Source: Microscillaceae bacterium
GTDB lineage: Bacteria > Bacteroidota > Bacteroidia > Cytophagales > Microscillaceae
Direction of reading: 5' to 3'
NCBI GenBank assembly: GCA_025054775.1
Contig: JANWZA010000026.1
Location: forward strand, 1-64,000
Length of the DNA: 64,000 bases
The translations under genes and the position numbers were made by a program. This document shows, one piece after another, positions 27,615 through 35,569 of the stretch (position 1 is its first letter; the number at the start of each line of letters is the position of its first letter). The notes beneath the pieces were generated by a model, which was given only the letters and a program-made list of their open reading frames with translations, had not been told where the DNA came from and made no database searches.

Positions 27615-28721
27615 ATGAATACAAACACAACTAGTTTGCAAGAGCTATCAGGCTATACTTTTCATAAAGATAATGATAAAGTACATTTGGCACAACTCGG
27701 CACAATTTACAGGGCGATACACAAGTCCACACAAAAGCCTTGCTTACTTAAATTCGTACCTGACAATCATTTACTCACACCTGATTTAATATTATCCGAA
27801 CTCCCACTTTTACAAGCTCTTAACCATCCTAATTTGGTAAAGTATTATGACGTTTTTGTGCAATATAACCAAGATAAACAACTCTCTGAATGGGAAGAGA
27901 ACTATGTATATGTACTTGAAAATCAAGATTTTATATCTTTGGCAGAGTTTCCTACCCAAACCTTTTGGGAAGCAGGGCTAAAAATTGTTATAAGCCACGT
28001 ATTAGAGGCCTTACGATATTTGCATAACCAAAATATAGTTCACGGTCATTTGCAACCTTCCCAAATTTTACTAACAGACAATAAAGCAGAAATCAGAGCA
28101 AAACTTTTTTATAGCAGTCAAGCTATGCGCTTAAGTAGTGAATTTTGGCAACCCTATGAGTACCAAGCCCCCGAGCAGTTACTAAATAAAGCAAACCAAA
28201 TTAGTAATCGTACTGATATTTGGGCTTTCGGGGTAATTTTGTATGAAATGCTTACCCAAGAATTACCCTACGGAAGCGAAAAACAAGGTTTTTCTGCACA
28301 AGATATAATTCAACATATTGCTCAACATCCTACTCCTGCTCTGCTACACACAATTTTACAGCCTTACCGATATATCATTGGAAAGTGCTTACAAATCAAA
28401 CCCAAAGAACGATTTAACAACGTAAACGAGATTATTTATTTGCTCAACAACCCTGAATTTGTCCAAGATCTTCCCTCTACTAACACACCCCTCAAAAGTT
28501 TCAAAGGAATAACTAAAAATATAGAACCTCCTTTGCCACAAGTAGAAAAAGTTCCTGAAAAAAAAATTAAAACAAATGACTCAAATTTATGGTTGGTCGT
28601 CTTTTCGCTATTAATTTTGCTATGCGTAAGTTCTGCCATTACCTTTTTAATAGATAATGGCAAAACATTCACAGCAATTTGGAAATTTATAGAAAATTTT
28701 TGGGCAAGAGTGAGATTATAA
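27615..28721 (+). CDS. Membrane-anchored pseudokinase (Ser/Thr kinase fold)
   Basis: A 368-residue protein when started at ATG 27615. The kinase-like domain spans about 15-280 and keeps the ATP lysine (Lys46, CLLKF), a helix-C glutamate (Glu62), APE (185-187) and DIWAFGVILYEM (from 201). The catalytic residues are lost: HRD is HGH (143-145), the following Lys and Asn of the loop are Gln, and DFG is YSS (166-168). A single membrane helix follows near 315-340. It is therefore probably a scaffold or ATP-binding sensor rather than a kinase. It has its own promoter; neighbours give no clue to its partner. Confidence 0.82.
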   Translation: MNTNTTSLQELSGYTFHKDNDKVHLAQLGTIYRAIHKSTQKPCLLKFVPDNHLLTPDLILSELPLLQALNHPNLVKYYDVFVQYNQDKQLSEWEENYVYVLENQDFISLAEFPTQTFWEAGLKIVISHVLEALRYLHNQNIVHGHLQPSQILLTDNKAEIRAKLFYSSQAMRLSSEFWQPYEYQAPEQLLNKANQISNRTDIWAFGVILYEMLTQELPYGSEKQGFSAQDIIQHIAQHPTPALLHTILQPYRYIIGKCLQIKPKERFNNVNEIIYLLNNPEFVQDLPSTNTPLKSFKGITKNIEPPLPQVEKVPEKKIKTNDSNLWLVVFSLLILLCVSSAITFLIDNGKTFTAIWKFIENFWARVRL

Positions 28722-28806
28722 TTGTCAAGTTGTTAGATACTTAATTTTTCTATTTTTACGGTTCTCTTTTCTAAATCCAAATTATTCACTGCATTTCAAG
28801 CGATGT

Positions 28807-29778
28807 ATGCAAGAACTACTTTTTGATACTATTCCCTCATTAGACTTAGCAGATTTTACCTCTGGAAACCCAGAGAAGAAAGCACAATTTGTGCAAGAGT
28901 TAGGCAATGCTTTCAATCAAATTGGTTTTGTAGCTATCAAAAATCACGGGCTAACTGATGAAATAAGCGAACAACTTTACTCCGCCTTCAAAAAATTTTT
29001 TGCTTTACCTGACGAAGTAAAAAAGAAGTACGAAATTGTAGAGTTAGCAGGGCAACGTGGGTACACAAGTAAAGGCAGAGAACACGCCAAAGGGAGAAAC
29101 ACAGGAGATTTGAAAGAGTTTTACCATATCGGACAATTTGTAGAAGACGGAGACCCCATAAAAAATGAATATCCCGAAAACATTTTTCCTGAAGAAGTTC
29201 CTGAAATTGCTACCATCGGAAAACAAGTCTATCAAATCTTAGAAAAAACGGGTAAAATCTTACTTCGTGCTATCGCTCTTTATTTACAGCTTCCTGAAGA
29301 TTATTTTGAGGACAAGGTGCATAATGGAAATAGTATTTTGCGAGCAATCCATTACTATCCCATAGAAAACCCTGACCTTCTACCTCCCGATGCAGTACGT
29401 GCTGCTGAGCATGGGGATATTAACTTAATTACCTTGCTTATGGGAGCAAGTGCTGACGGTTTACAAATCTTGCGTAAAGATGGCAAGTGGATACCTGTTA
29501 CCGCTTTACCCGAGCAGATTGTAGTAAATGTAGGAGATATGTTAGAAAGGCTTACCAACAATAAACTTAAATCTACTATTCACCGAGTTGTAAACCCACC
29601 ACGCGAACTTATGGGAACTTCACGCTATTCTATGCCTTTTTTTATGCATCCACGTTCAGAAATGGATTTGAGCTGCCTACCAAGTTGTATTGATGAAAAT
29701 AATCCTAAACAATACCCTGACATTACCGCAGGAGAATTCTTAAATGAACGATTAAAAGAGTTAGGTTTGAAAAAATAA
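28807..29778 (+). CDS. Isopenicillin N synthase-like 2OG/Fe(II) oxygenase
   Basis: A 323-residue cytosolic oxygenase. The N-terminal DIOX_N region (about 7-120) includes GFVAIKNHGL. The double-stranded beta-helix core binds iron through His202, Asp204 (EHGDINLITLL) and His259 (STIHRVVNPP), and Arg273/Ser275 (RYS) bind 2-oxoglutarate. All metal and cosubstrate residues are intact, so it is likely active. Substrates of the bacterial members range widely and cannot be predicted. Own transcription is likely because 85 bases separate it from the pseudokinase. Confidence 0.9.
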   Translation: MQELLFDTIPSLDLADFTSGNPEKKAQFVQELGNAFNQIGFVAIKNHGLTDEISEQLYSAFKKFFALPDEVKKKYEIVELAGQRGYTSKGREHAKGRNTGDLKEFYHIGQFVEDGDPIKNEYPENIFPEEVPEIATIGKQVYQILEKTGKILLRAIALYLQLPEDYFEDKVHNGNSILRAIHYYPIENPDLLPPDAVRAAEHGDINLITLLMGASADGLQILRKDGKWIPVTALPEQIVVNVGDMLERLTNNKLKSTIHRVVNPPRELMGTSRYSMPFFMHPRSEMDLSCLPSCIDENNPKQYPDITAGEFLNERLKELGLKK

Positions 29779-29801
29779 AAAATACCTATACATAAGTGAA
29801 T

Positions 29802-29809
29802 TATTTTTG
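29802..29809 (+). promoter_or_regulatory. Possible -7 element of the ATL gene
   Basis: TATTTTTG fits TAnnTTTG and would start transcription about 8 bases before the ATG at 29824. No properly spaced -33 is seen. Confidence 0.4.
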
Positions 29810-29823
29810 TTAGTACCCAGAAA

Positions 29824-30168
29824 ATGAAAAAAAACACGCCAACAGATAGTTTTTTTGCCCAAGTATATGAAGTGGTACGGCTCGTTCCTTGGGGACGCGT
29901 AACTACCTACGGGGCAATTGCACAATATTTAGGAGCGAAAAGAAGTGCGCGTATGGTAGGTTGGGCTATGAATCAAGCCTACCTCTATCCTGATGTACCT
30001 GCTCACCGCGTTCTCAACCGAAAGGGATTACTTACAGGTAGACATCACTTCGCTACCCCTACACTCATGCAAGAACTCCTAGAACAAGAAGGCATACAAG
30101 TAATTGATAATCAGGTACAAAACTTCGAAACCTTGTTCTGGAACCCATCCCAAGAACTAGCCTTGTAA
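29824..30168 (+). CDS. Alkyltransferase-like protein (ATL, Cys-less MGMT family)
   Basis: A 114-residue relative of O6-alkylguanine-DNA alkyltransferase. The DNA-binding helix-turn-helix is in VPWGRVTTYGAIAQYLG (21-37), with Tyr29 for base flipping. The active-site PCHR is PAHR (59-62), so the acceptor cysteine is replaced by Ala60 and the protein cannot repair DNA itself. Family members with PWHR or PAHR bind O6-alkylguanine and hand it to nucleotide excision repair. The next gene is a UvrD/PcrA helicase, a fitting neighbour. It is 46 bases downstream of the oxygenase gene. Confidence 0.9.
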   Translation: MKKNTPTDSFFAQVYEVVRLVPWGRVTTYGAIAQYLGAKRSARMVGWAMNQAYLYPDVPAHRVLNRKGLLTGRHHFATPTLMQELLEQEGIQVIDNQVQNFETLFWNPSQELAL

Positions 30169-30226
30169 GTTACAGAGTAGGTGCATATTTAGTTCTGTAA
30201 ATACTGCCTAGTTGTAGAAAAAATGC

Positions 30227-30234
30227 TAATTTTG
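30227..30234 (+). promoter_or_regulatory. Probable -7 element of the helicase gene
   Basis: TAATTTTG lies 46 bases before the helicase start; the -33 is poor. Confidence 0.45.
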
Positions 30235-30279
30235 TACGCAACTACTTGTTTTCTAATCTCCTAAATGACATGAAACGTT

Positions 30280-32535
30280 ATGAAATATCTAGAAGGGTTG
30301 AATGAACCACAGCAAAGGGCTGTATTGCATACCGAAGGACCGCTAATGGTAATTGCAGGAGCAGGCTCAGGTAAAACACGTGTACTTACAAACCGCATTG
30401 CCCATCTTATCCACCACGGCGTAGATGCCTTTAACATTTTAGCTCTCACTTTTACTAATAAAGCCGCTAACGAAATGCGACAACGCATAGAAAAAATGGT
30501 AGGCAATGAAGCCCGTAACTTATGGATAGGAACCTTCCACTCCGTCTTCGCAAAAATCCTTCGTTTTGAAGCAGAAAAAGTAGGATACACTAGTAATTTT
30601 TCTATCTATGATACCGATGACTCTAAAAACTTACTCAAAACTATTATCAAAGAACAAAACCTTGACGACAAAATTTATAAACCTAGTATCGTTTTGCATC
30701 GCATTTCTAATGCTAAAAATAACCTTGTCTCTTGGCAGGAATATATAAGCAATCCACAATATTATGAAGATGATAAAGCCTTTAAGCGTCCTGAATTAGG
30801 CAAATTGTATCAAATTTACCAAGAGCGGCTATTACAAGCTAATGCAATGGACTTTGATGATTTGCTCTTCAATACTAACCTTTTGTTCAAACAGCATTTA
30901 GATGTTTTGCACAAGTATCAGCATAAATTCAAATATATTTTGATAGATGAGTTTCAAGACACTAACTATGCTCAATACTTGATTATTCGTAGGCTCTCAG
31001 CAGTACACCAAAATATTTGCGTAGTAGGAGATGATGCACAAAGTATTTATGCTTTTCGCGGAGCAGATATAGGCAATATTCTTAATTTTGAAAAAGATTA
31101 CCCTGACCTCACCGTTATTCGTTTAGAACAAAACTATCGCTCTACCAACAATATTGTCCAAGCTGCTAATTCAGTAATTGCTAAAAACATAGCCCAAATA
31201 CCCAAAAAAGTTTGGACAAAAAACGAAGCTGGAAATCTTATCCGCCTTCTCAAAGCCACCTCTGACAACGAGGAGGGACGGTTGGTAGCTAATGCTATCT
31301 ATGAAGATAAGGTACAATATGGTTACAAAAATAGTGATTTTGCCATCCTGTACCGCACAAATGCTCAATCACGAGCTTTTGAAGAGGCTTTGCGAAAAAT
31401 CAATATCAAATATCGCATTGTAGGTGGCTTATCTTTTTACCAAAGAAAAGAGATTAAGGATTTAATTGCTTACTTCCGCTATGCCGTCAATCAAAAAGAT
31501 GAGGAAGCCTTCAAGCGAATTATTAACCTCCCCAAACGTGGCATTGGTGATACCACCGTAGCTAAATTAGTAGTTGCAGCTTACGAAAATAAAACCACTA
31601 TTTGGAACATCTTAGAAAATCCAAGACAAGTATTCTCAGGAAAAACTGCTACAGCCCTAGAAGATTTTAGAGACTTGATAAAAAGTTTTACTATCCTTAT
31701 TAAAGAGCAAGATGCTTATACTGCCGCCAAAGAAATCGCCAAACAATCAGGAATTTTGAAAGAACTATACGAAGATAAAACCATAGAAGGACTCTCTCGC
31801 TATGAAAATGTTCAAGAATTACTTAACGCTATCAAAGAATTTACAGACAACCCTGAAAATACAGATAAAAGTCTGAGTGCTTTTTTGCAACAGGTCTCTC
31901 TACTTACTTTAGTAGATGAACCTGCTAATGACCAAGATAATGACAAGGTAACACTTATGACTATCCACGCTGCCAAAGGCTTGGAGTTTAAGCACGTCTT
32001 CGTGGTAGGATTAGAGGAAAACCTATTCCCTTCTCCCCTTATGACTGAAACACGTGCTGATTTAGAAGAGGAGCGACGACTATTTTACGTAGCTATCACA
32101 CGAGCTCAAAAAAAGCTTACATTAAGCTATGCACTCACGCGTTATTTCTATGGCAAATTGAACACTTGCGAACCTAGCCGCTTTCTTGATGAAATTGATA
32201 AAAAGTATATTGAAGACGCTAACCCCTACCAAAGAATAGAAAATTATACTAACACTAATTTAGTAAATACCCTACGTGGGCAAACACAAAATACTACACG
32301 TATTGCAAAAAGTAATCTACAGCACGTACCTCAATATACACCTTCAACTGATTTTCGCCCAAGTGATACCAAAAATTTACGAATAGGCATGCAAGTAGAA
32401 CATATGAAATTTGGCTACGGCAAAGTAACTGCAATAGAAATGGAAAATAACCAACCCCATAAAGCCACTATCCAATTTGATACCGTCGGAGAAAAAACAC
32501 TTTTACTCAGTTTTGCTAAATTGCGAATTGTGTAA
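30280..32535 (+). CDS. pcrA: UvrD/PcrA superfamily 1A DNA helicase
   Basis: A 751-residue 3'-to-5' helicase used in excision repair and in clearing replication obstacles. Walker A is AGAGSGKT (26-33); motif Ia is LTFTNKAA; motif II DEFQD; motif III GDDAQSIYAFRGAD; motif V TIHAAKGLEF; motif VI YVAITRAQ. The C-terminal 50 residues form the tudor-like fold (VEHMKFGYGKV) that lets PcrA bind RNA polymerase. Full length. It starts 38 bases before coaBC and is likely cotranscribed with it, and follows the ATL gene, which signals to excision repair. Confidence 0.96.
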   Translation: MKYLEGLNEPQQRAVLHTEGPLMVIAGAGSGKTRVLTNRIAHLIHHGVDAFNILALTFTNKAANEMRQRIEKMVGNEARNLWIGTFHSVFAKILRFEAEKVGYTSNFSIYDTDDSKNLLKTIIKEQNLDDKIYKPSIVLHRISNAKNNLVSWQEYISNPQYYEDDKAFKRPELGKLYQIYQERLLQANAMDFDDLLFNTNLLFKQHLDVLHKYQHKFKYILIDEFQDTNYAQYLIIRRLSAVHQNICVVGDDAQSIYAFRGADIGNILNFEKDYPDLTVIRLEQNYRSTNNIVQAANSVIAKNIAQIPKKVWTKNEAGNLIRLLKATSDNEEGRLVANAIYEDKVQYGYKNSDFAILYRTNAQSRAFEEALRKINIKYRIVGGLSFYQRKEIKDLIAYFRYAVNQKDEEAFKRIINLPKRGIGDTTVAKLVVAAYENKTTIWNILENPRQVFSGKTATALEDFRDLIKSFTILIKEQDAYTAAKEIAKQSGILKELYEDKTIEGLSRYENVQELLNAIKEFTDNPENTDKSLSAFLQQVSLLTLVDEPANDQDNDKVTLMTIHAAKGLEFKHVFVVGLEENLFPSPLMTETRADLEEERRLFYVAITRAQKKLTLSYALTRYFYGKLNTCEPSRFLDEIDKKYIEDANPYQRIENYTNTNLVNTLRGQTQNTTRIAKSNLQHVPQYTPSTDFRPSDTKNLRIGMQVEHMKFGYGKVTAIEMENNQPHKATIQFDTVGEKTLLLSFAKLRIV

Positions 32536-32572
32536 TTCATAAACCTAATCCATAACCTTACAACTTAGCCCC

Positions 32573-33787
32573 ATGTCTCCATTGAACGGTAAAAAAATCT
32601 TACTTTTGGTAACAGGAAGCATCGCAGCTTACAAATCAGCACTCTTGGTACGGCTCTTAATAAAACAACAATGCGAAGTAAAAGTATTGCTCAGTAAAAG
32701 TGCTGCCGAATTTATTACACCGCTCACACTTGCTACGCTTTCTAAAAATCCTGTTTTAGTAGATTTTGTTTCAACTGATGGCACTGGTACCTGGCATAAT
32801 CACGTTGAGTTAGGACTATGGGCTGACGCCATAGTAGTAGCTCCTGCTACTGCTAACACAATTGCCAAATTTGCCCACGGCCTTTGCGACAACTTGCTCA
32901 CTGCCACCTACCTCTCTGCAAAATGCCCCATATTTTTTGCCCCAGCTATGGATTTGGATATGTATAAACACCCTAGCACTTTGCACAATATCCAACTCCT
33001 GCAAAAGTATGGTAATCAGCTTATCCCTGCTGAATTTGGAGAATTGGCTAGCGGATTAGTAGGCGAGGGACGCATGGCTGAACCCGAGCATATTGTAGCT
33101 TTTTTAGAAAATTATTTCGCCCAAAGTCAAACCTTTGCTGGTTACCAAGTACTTGTTACGGCAGGTCCTACTTACGAACCAATAGATCCTGTACGATTTA
33201 TTGGCAATCATTCCACAGGAAAAATGGGCTATGCTATTGCCGAAGCCTTCGCCCAACAAGGAGCAAAAGTAATTTTGGTAAGTGGTCCTTCACATTTGCA
33301 AATCCAACACGTTAATATTCAACTTCATAAGGTAATGACTGCCGATGAAATGTATGCTATCTGTTCACAATATGCAAATACAGCTCATATTATTGTCCTC
33401 TCGGCAGCTGTCGCTGATTATAAGCCTGCTCAAATAGCTACTCAAAAAATTAAGAAAAAAGATGAAACCTTACATTTAGAACTTACCAAAAATATTGATA
33501 TTGCTCAAACTCTCGGTAGTCAAAAGCAACCTCATCAATTTATCGTAGGCTTCGCCTTAGAAACTGAAAACGAATACGAAAATGCCTTTAACAAGCTACA
33601 AAGCAAAAATTTGGATATGATTGTACTCAACTCGCTTAACGACCAGGGAGCAGGCTTCGGGCACGATACCAACAAAGTAAGCATTATTTCTTCAGACGGA
33701 GAAGTAAAAAATTATCCTTTGCTTACAAAAAAACAACTCGCAACCGAAATTTTACGTATTATACAACAGAAAGCAAAAAAAGGCTGA
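32573..33787 (+). CDS. coaBC: Bifunctional phosphopantothenoylcysteine decarboxylase/synthetase
   Basis: A 404-residue enzyme for two steps of coenzyme A synthesis. The flavin-dependent decarboxylase (CoaC, 1-180) has TGSIAAYKS for FMN, the catalytic His in NHVELGLWAD and the Asn in APAMD. The substrate-clamp loop reads ASGLVGEGRMAEP, with Ser where E. coli has the proton-donor Cys. The synthetase (CoaB, 185-404) has VTAGPTYEPIDPVRFIGNHS and the AAVADYKP site, where CTP binds. The second terminator stem overlaps its stop codon. Cotranscribed with pcrA. Confidence 0.97.
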   Translation: MSPLNGKKILLLVTGSIAAYKSALLVRLLIKQQCEVKVLLSKSAAEFITPLTLATLSKNPVLVDFVSTDGTGTWHNHVELGLWADAIVVAPATANTIAKFAHGLCDNLLTATYLSAKCPIFFAPAMDLDMYKHPSTLHNIQLLQKYGNQLIPAEFGELASGLVGEGRMAEPEHIVAFLENYFAQSQTFAGYQVLVTAGPTYEPIDPVRFIGNHSTGKMGYAIAEAFAQQGAKVILVSGPSHLQIQHVNIQLHKVMTADEMYAICSQYANTAHIIVLSAAVADYKPAQIATQKIKKKDETLHLELTKNIDIAQTLGSQKQPHQFIVGFALETENEYENAFNKLQSKNLDMIVLNSLNDQGAGFGHDTNKVSIISSDGEVKNYPLLTKKQLATEILRIIQQKAKKG

Positions 33788-33810
33788 AAATTTTATTTTC
33801 AGGCCTTTTT
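33779..33810 (+). terminator. Terminator overlapping the coaBC stop codon
   Basis: AAGGC-TGAAAA pairs with TTTTCAGGCCTT through 11 pairs with one bulged G, followed by TTT. The TGA stop of coaBC lies in the left arm. Confidence 0.8.
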
Positions 33811-33837
33811 AGTGTTACAAATCGTAAGTTTGTGTGT

Positions 33838-33923
33838 GCCGCTTTCAATAATTGTTTAAGTTTTAGTAAAAGTTTGAAGATAGTTTTTGGAAAAGGTAGG
33901 TTTCTTTGAAACCTACTTTTTTT
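33838..33923 (+). ncRNA. Candidate small RNA ending at an orphan terminator
   Basis: About 80 bases lie between a -7-like element (TAAGTTTG, 33825-33832) and an intrinsic terminator, with no ORF. The -33 element is not clear, so this may instead be coaBC read-through. A real transcript should show a 5' end near 33838. Confidence 0.32.
33892..33923 (+). terminator. Strong terminator without an obvious gene
   Basis: GTAGGTTTC (33896-33904) pairs perfectly with GAAACCTAC (33908-33916) around a TTT loop and is followed by seven Ts. It lies 86 bases after the coaBC terminator and has no gene of its own. Confidence 0.85.
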
Positions 33924-34024
33924 GTTTTTTGCTTTATATTTCAAGTCCATTCTACAAGACAACCCTTAAATTGAGGGCAAAACTAAAACAAAAAATTAGA
34001 AATACAAATTTTTTTAGAAAAATC

Positions 34025-34057
34025 TTTGCTATCCTTCTACTTTCCTTTTTATTTTTG
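34025..34057 (+). promoter_or_regulatory. Promoter of the CaiB/BaiF gene
   Basis: TTTG (34025-34028), 21 bases, TATTTTTG (34050-34057). It predicts an 80-base leader. Confidence 0.65.
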
Positions 34058-34143
34058 CAAAAATTAGGCAAAAGCTACAACTCGTAGAACAAAATTTTTA
34101 CTTAATTCAAAAAGAATATCTTAAAAACACAATATCATAAGCT

Positions 34144-35364
34144 ATGGAAACGTTTACTTATTCGCGCAAGCCAAGTTCACAACTCCTGCAAGGCATCAAA
34201 ATTTTAGACCTTACACGCCTTCTGCCTGGACCCCTAGCTACTATGTTTTTAGCAGATATGGGAGCTGAAGTAATTAAGATAGAAAGTCCTAAAAGCTACG
34301 ATACAGTGCGCGACTTTCCACCAATGATACAAGGGGAGTCTATAGCTTATCTAGGCTTTAACCGCAACAAAAAAAGCCTTTGCTTGGACTATACGCACCC
34401 CGAAGGCAAAGCTATTTTTTTGAAGTTGGTGGCCCAAAGCGATATGCTTTTTGAACAATTTAGACCAAATTTTTTAGCTAAATTTGGCTTAAATTACGAA
34501 GAATTAGCTAAAATCAATCCAAAATTAATCTATGTAGCCATTACGGGCTATGGGCAAGAAGGTCCCCTTTCACATTTAGCAGGACACGATTTGAACTACG
34601 CTGCTCAAGCAGGTATTCTATCCCTCACAGGAAAACCGAACCAAATACCCGAAATGCTTGGGTTTCAAGTAGCTGATATAGCAGGAGGTGCTTACATGGC
34701 TATGATTGGAGCTTTGGCAGCTCTACACTATCGCTACCGTACAGGGGAAGGGCAATTAGTAGATATTAGCATGACCGACGGCACTATACCCTTGGCTATC
34801 AATCCCTTCTTGATGGAACATGTAGCAGGCATAAAGCAACAACGAGGTGAATACTTTTTGTCAGGTGGAATGGTAAACTACGGCATCTATGCCTGTGCCG
34901 ACAAAAAATACATTGCCTTAGGCACATTAGAAGCTAAATTTTGGATAAAACTTTGCCAAATTATCCAAAAACCTGAATGGCAAAACCGTTGCCTACCCGC
35001 TCCACACGATACACTCTCAGTTTGGAAACAAGAACTCGCCGAAATAATAGCCCAAAAAACACAGCTCGAATGGGTGCAAATTGGTAAAGAACACGATATT
35101 CCCATCTCACCTGTTTTAGAAATGCCCGACTTAGAAAAAGACGAGCATATTCAAGCAAGAAATATGATAATTACTCAACAACACCCCAAAATTGGAGAAA
35201 TTAAAGGTATTGGCAATCCAATAAAATTTTCCAAGACACCCACACAAATAAATTGGACTGCCCCGCGCCTCGGTGAAGACACGCAAGCCATCTTAAAAGA
35301 ATTAGGCTACACAAACGAGCAGATACAAATTTGGCAAAAAGAAAACATTATCAAAATTGCTTAA
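34144..35364 (+). CDS. CaiB/BaiF family CoA transferase or acyl-CoA racemase
   Basis: A 406-residue family III CoA enzyme. The N-terminal LDLTRLLPGPLATMFLADMG binds CoA, and NRNKKSL follows. The active-site aspartate is Asp149 in AGHDLNYAAQAG. The GHDxNY context matches alpha-methylacyl-CoA racemases better than typical CoA transferases, so racemisation of 2-methyl-branched acyl-CoA is plausible, but substrate cannot be settled from sequence. It is transcribed alone, with its own promoter and a following hairpin. Confidence 0.88.
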   Translation: METFTYSRKPSSQLLQGIKILDLTRLLPGPLATMFLADMGAEVIKIESPKSYDTVRDFPPMIQGESIAYLGFNRNKKSLCLDYTHPEGKAIFLKLVAQSDMLFEQFRPNFLAKFGLNYEELAKINPKLIYVAITGYGQEGPLSHLAGHDLNYAAQAGILSLTGKPNQIPEMLGFQVADIAGGAYMAMIGALAALHYRYRTGEGQLVDISMTDGTIPLAINPFLMEHVAGIKQQRGEYFLSGGMVNYGIYACADKKYIALGTLEAKFWIKLCQIIQKPEWQNRCLPAPHDTLSVWKQELAEIIAQKTQLEWVQIGKEHDIPISPVLEMPDLEKDEHIQARNMIITQQHPKIGEIKGIGNPIKFSKTPTQINWTAPRLGEDTQAILKELGYTNEQIQIWQKENIIKIA

Positions 35365-35436
35365 AATAAACGAAACAAAGTTTCTACTAATAAACACCCT
35401 TCTGGGCTCAATACTAATAGCCTTGAAGTAAAACCA

Positions 35437-35475
35437 CACCACATTAAATAAACAATGTGGTGAGAGAAAAGGTAA
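35437..35475 (+). terminator. Hairpin after the CaiB/BaiF gene
   Basis: CACCACATT (35437-35445) pairs with AATGTGGTG (35454-35462) in a 9-bp stem with an 8-base loop, 72 bases after the stop. The T-rich tract begins only later, so efficiency is uncertain. Confidence 0.55.
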
Positions 35476-35539
35476 AACTTTTTCTTTTGCTTTTTTTCTT
35501 ACCTCTTTTGAAATGGTGTAAATATTGCACAAAATAACT

Positions 35540-35547
35540 TATATTTG
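35540..35547 (+). promoter_or_regulatory. -7 element of the GAF/PAS sensor gene
   Basis: TATATTTG lies 22 bases before the ATG at 35570. The earlier in-frame TTG at 35525 is upstream of this element and so is not used. Confidence 0.5.
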
Positions 35548-35569
35548 TTTGCCAAAACATTTTCGCATT

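Larger units (their letters stand above)
33788..34143 (+). other. Intergenic region with two terminators and a promoter
   Basis: This gap holds the coaBC terminator, a -7-like TAAGTTTG at 33825-33832, a second strong terminator at 33892-33923, and a promoter for the next gene at 34025-34057. No protein gene is convincing between them. The stretch between 33838 and 33923 could be a small RNA. Confidence 0.55.

Noticed and set aside
33887-34087. ORF of 66 codons after coaBC
   Set aside because: Low-complexity AT-rich translation (many Phe, Leu and Lys), overlapping a strong terminator, and it contains the promoter of the next gene.
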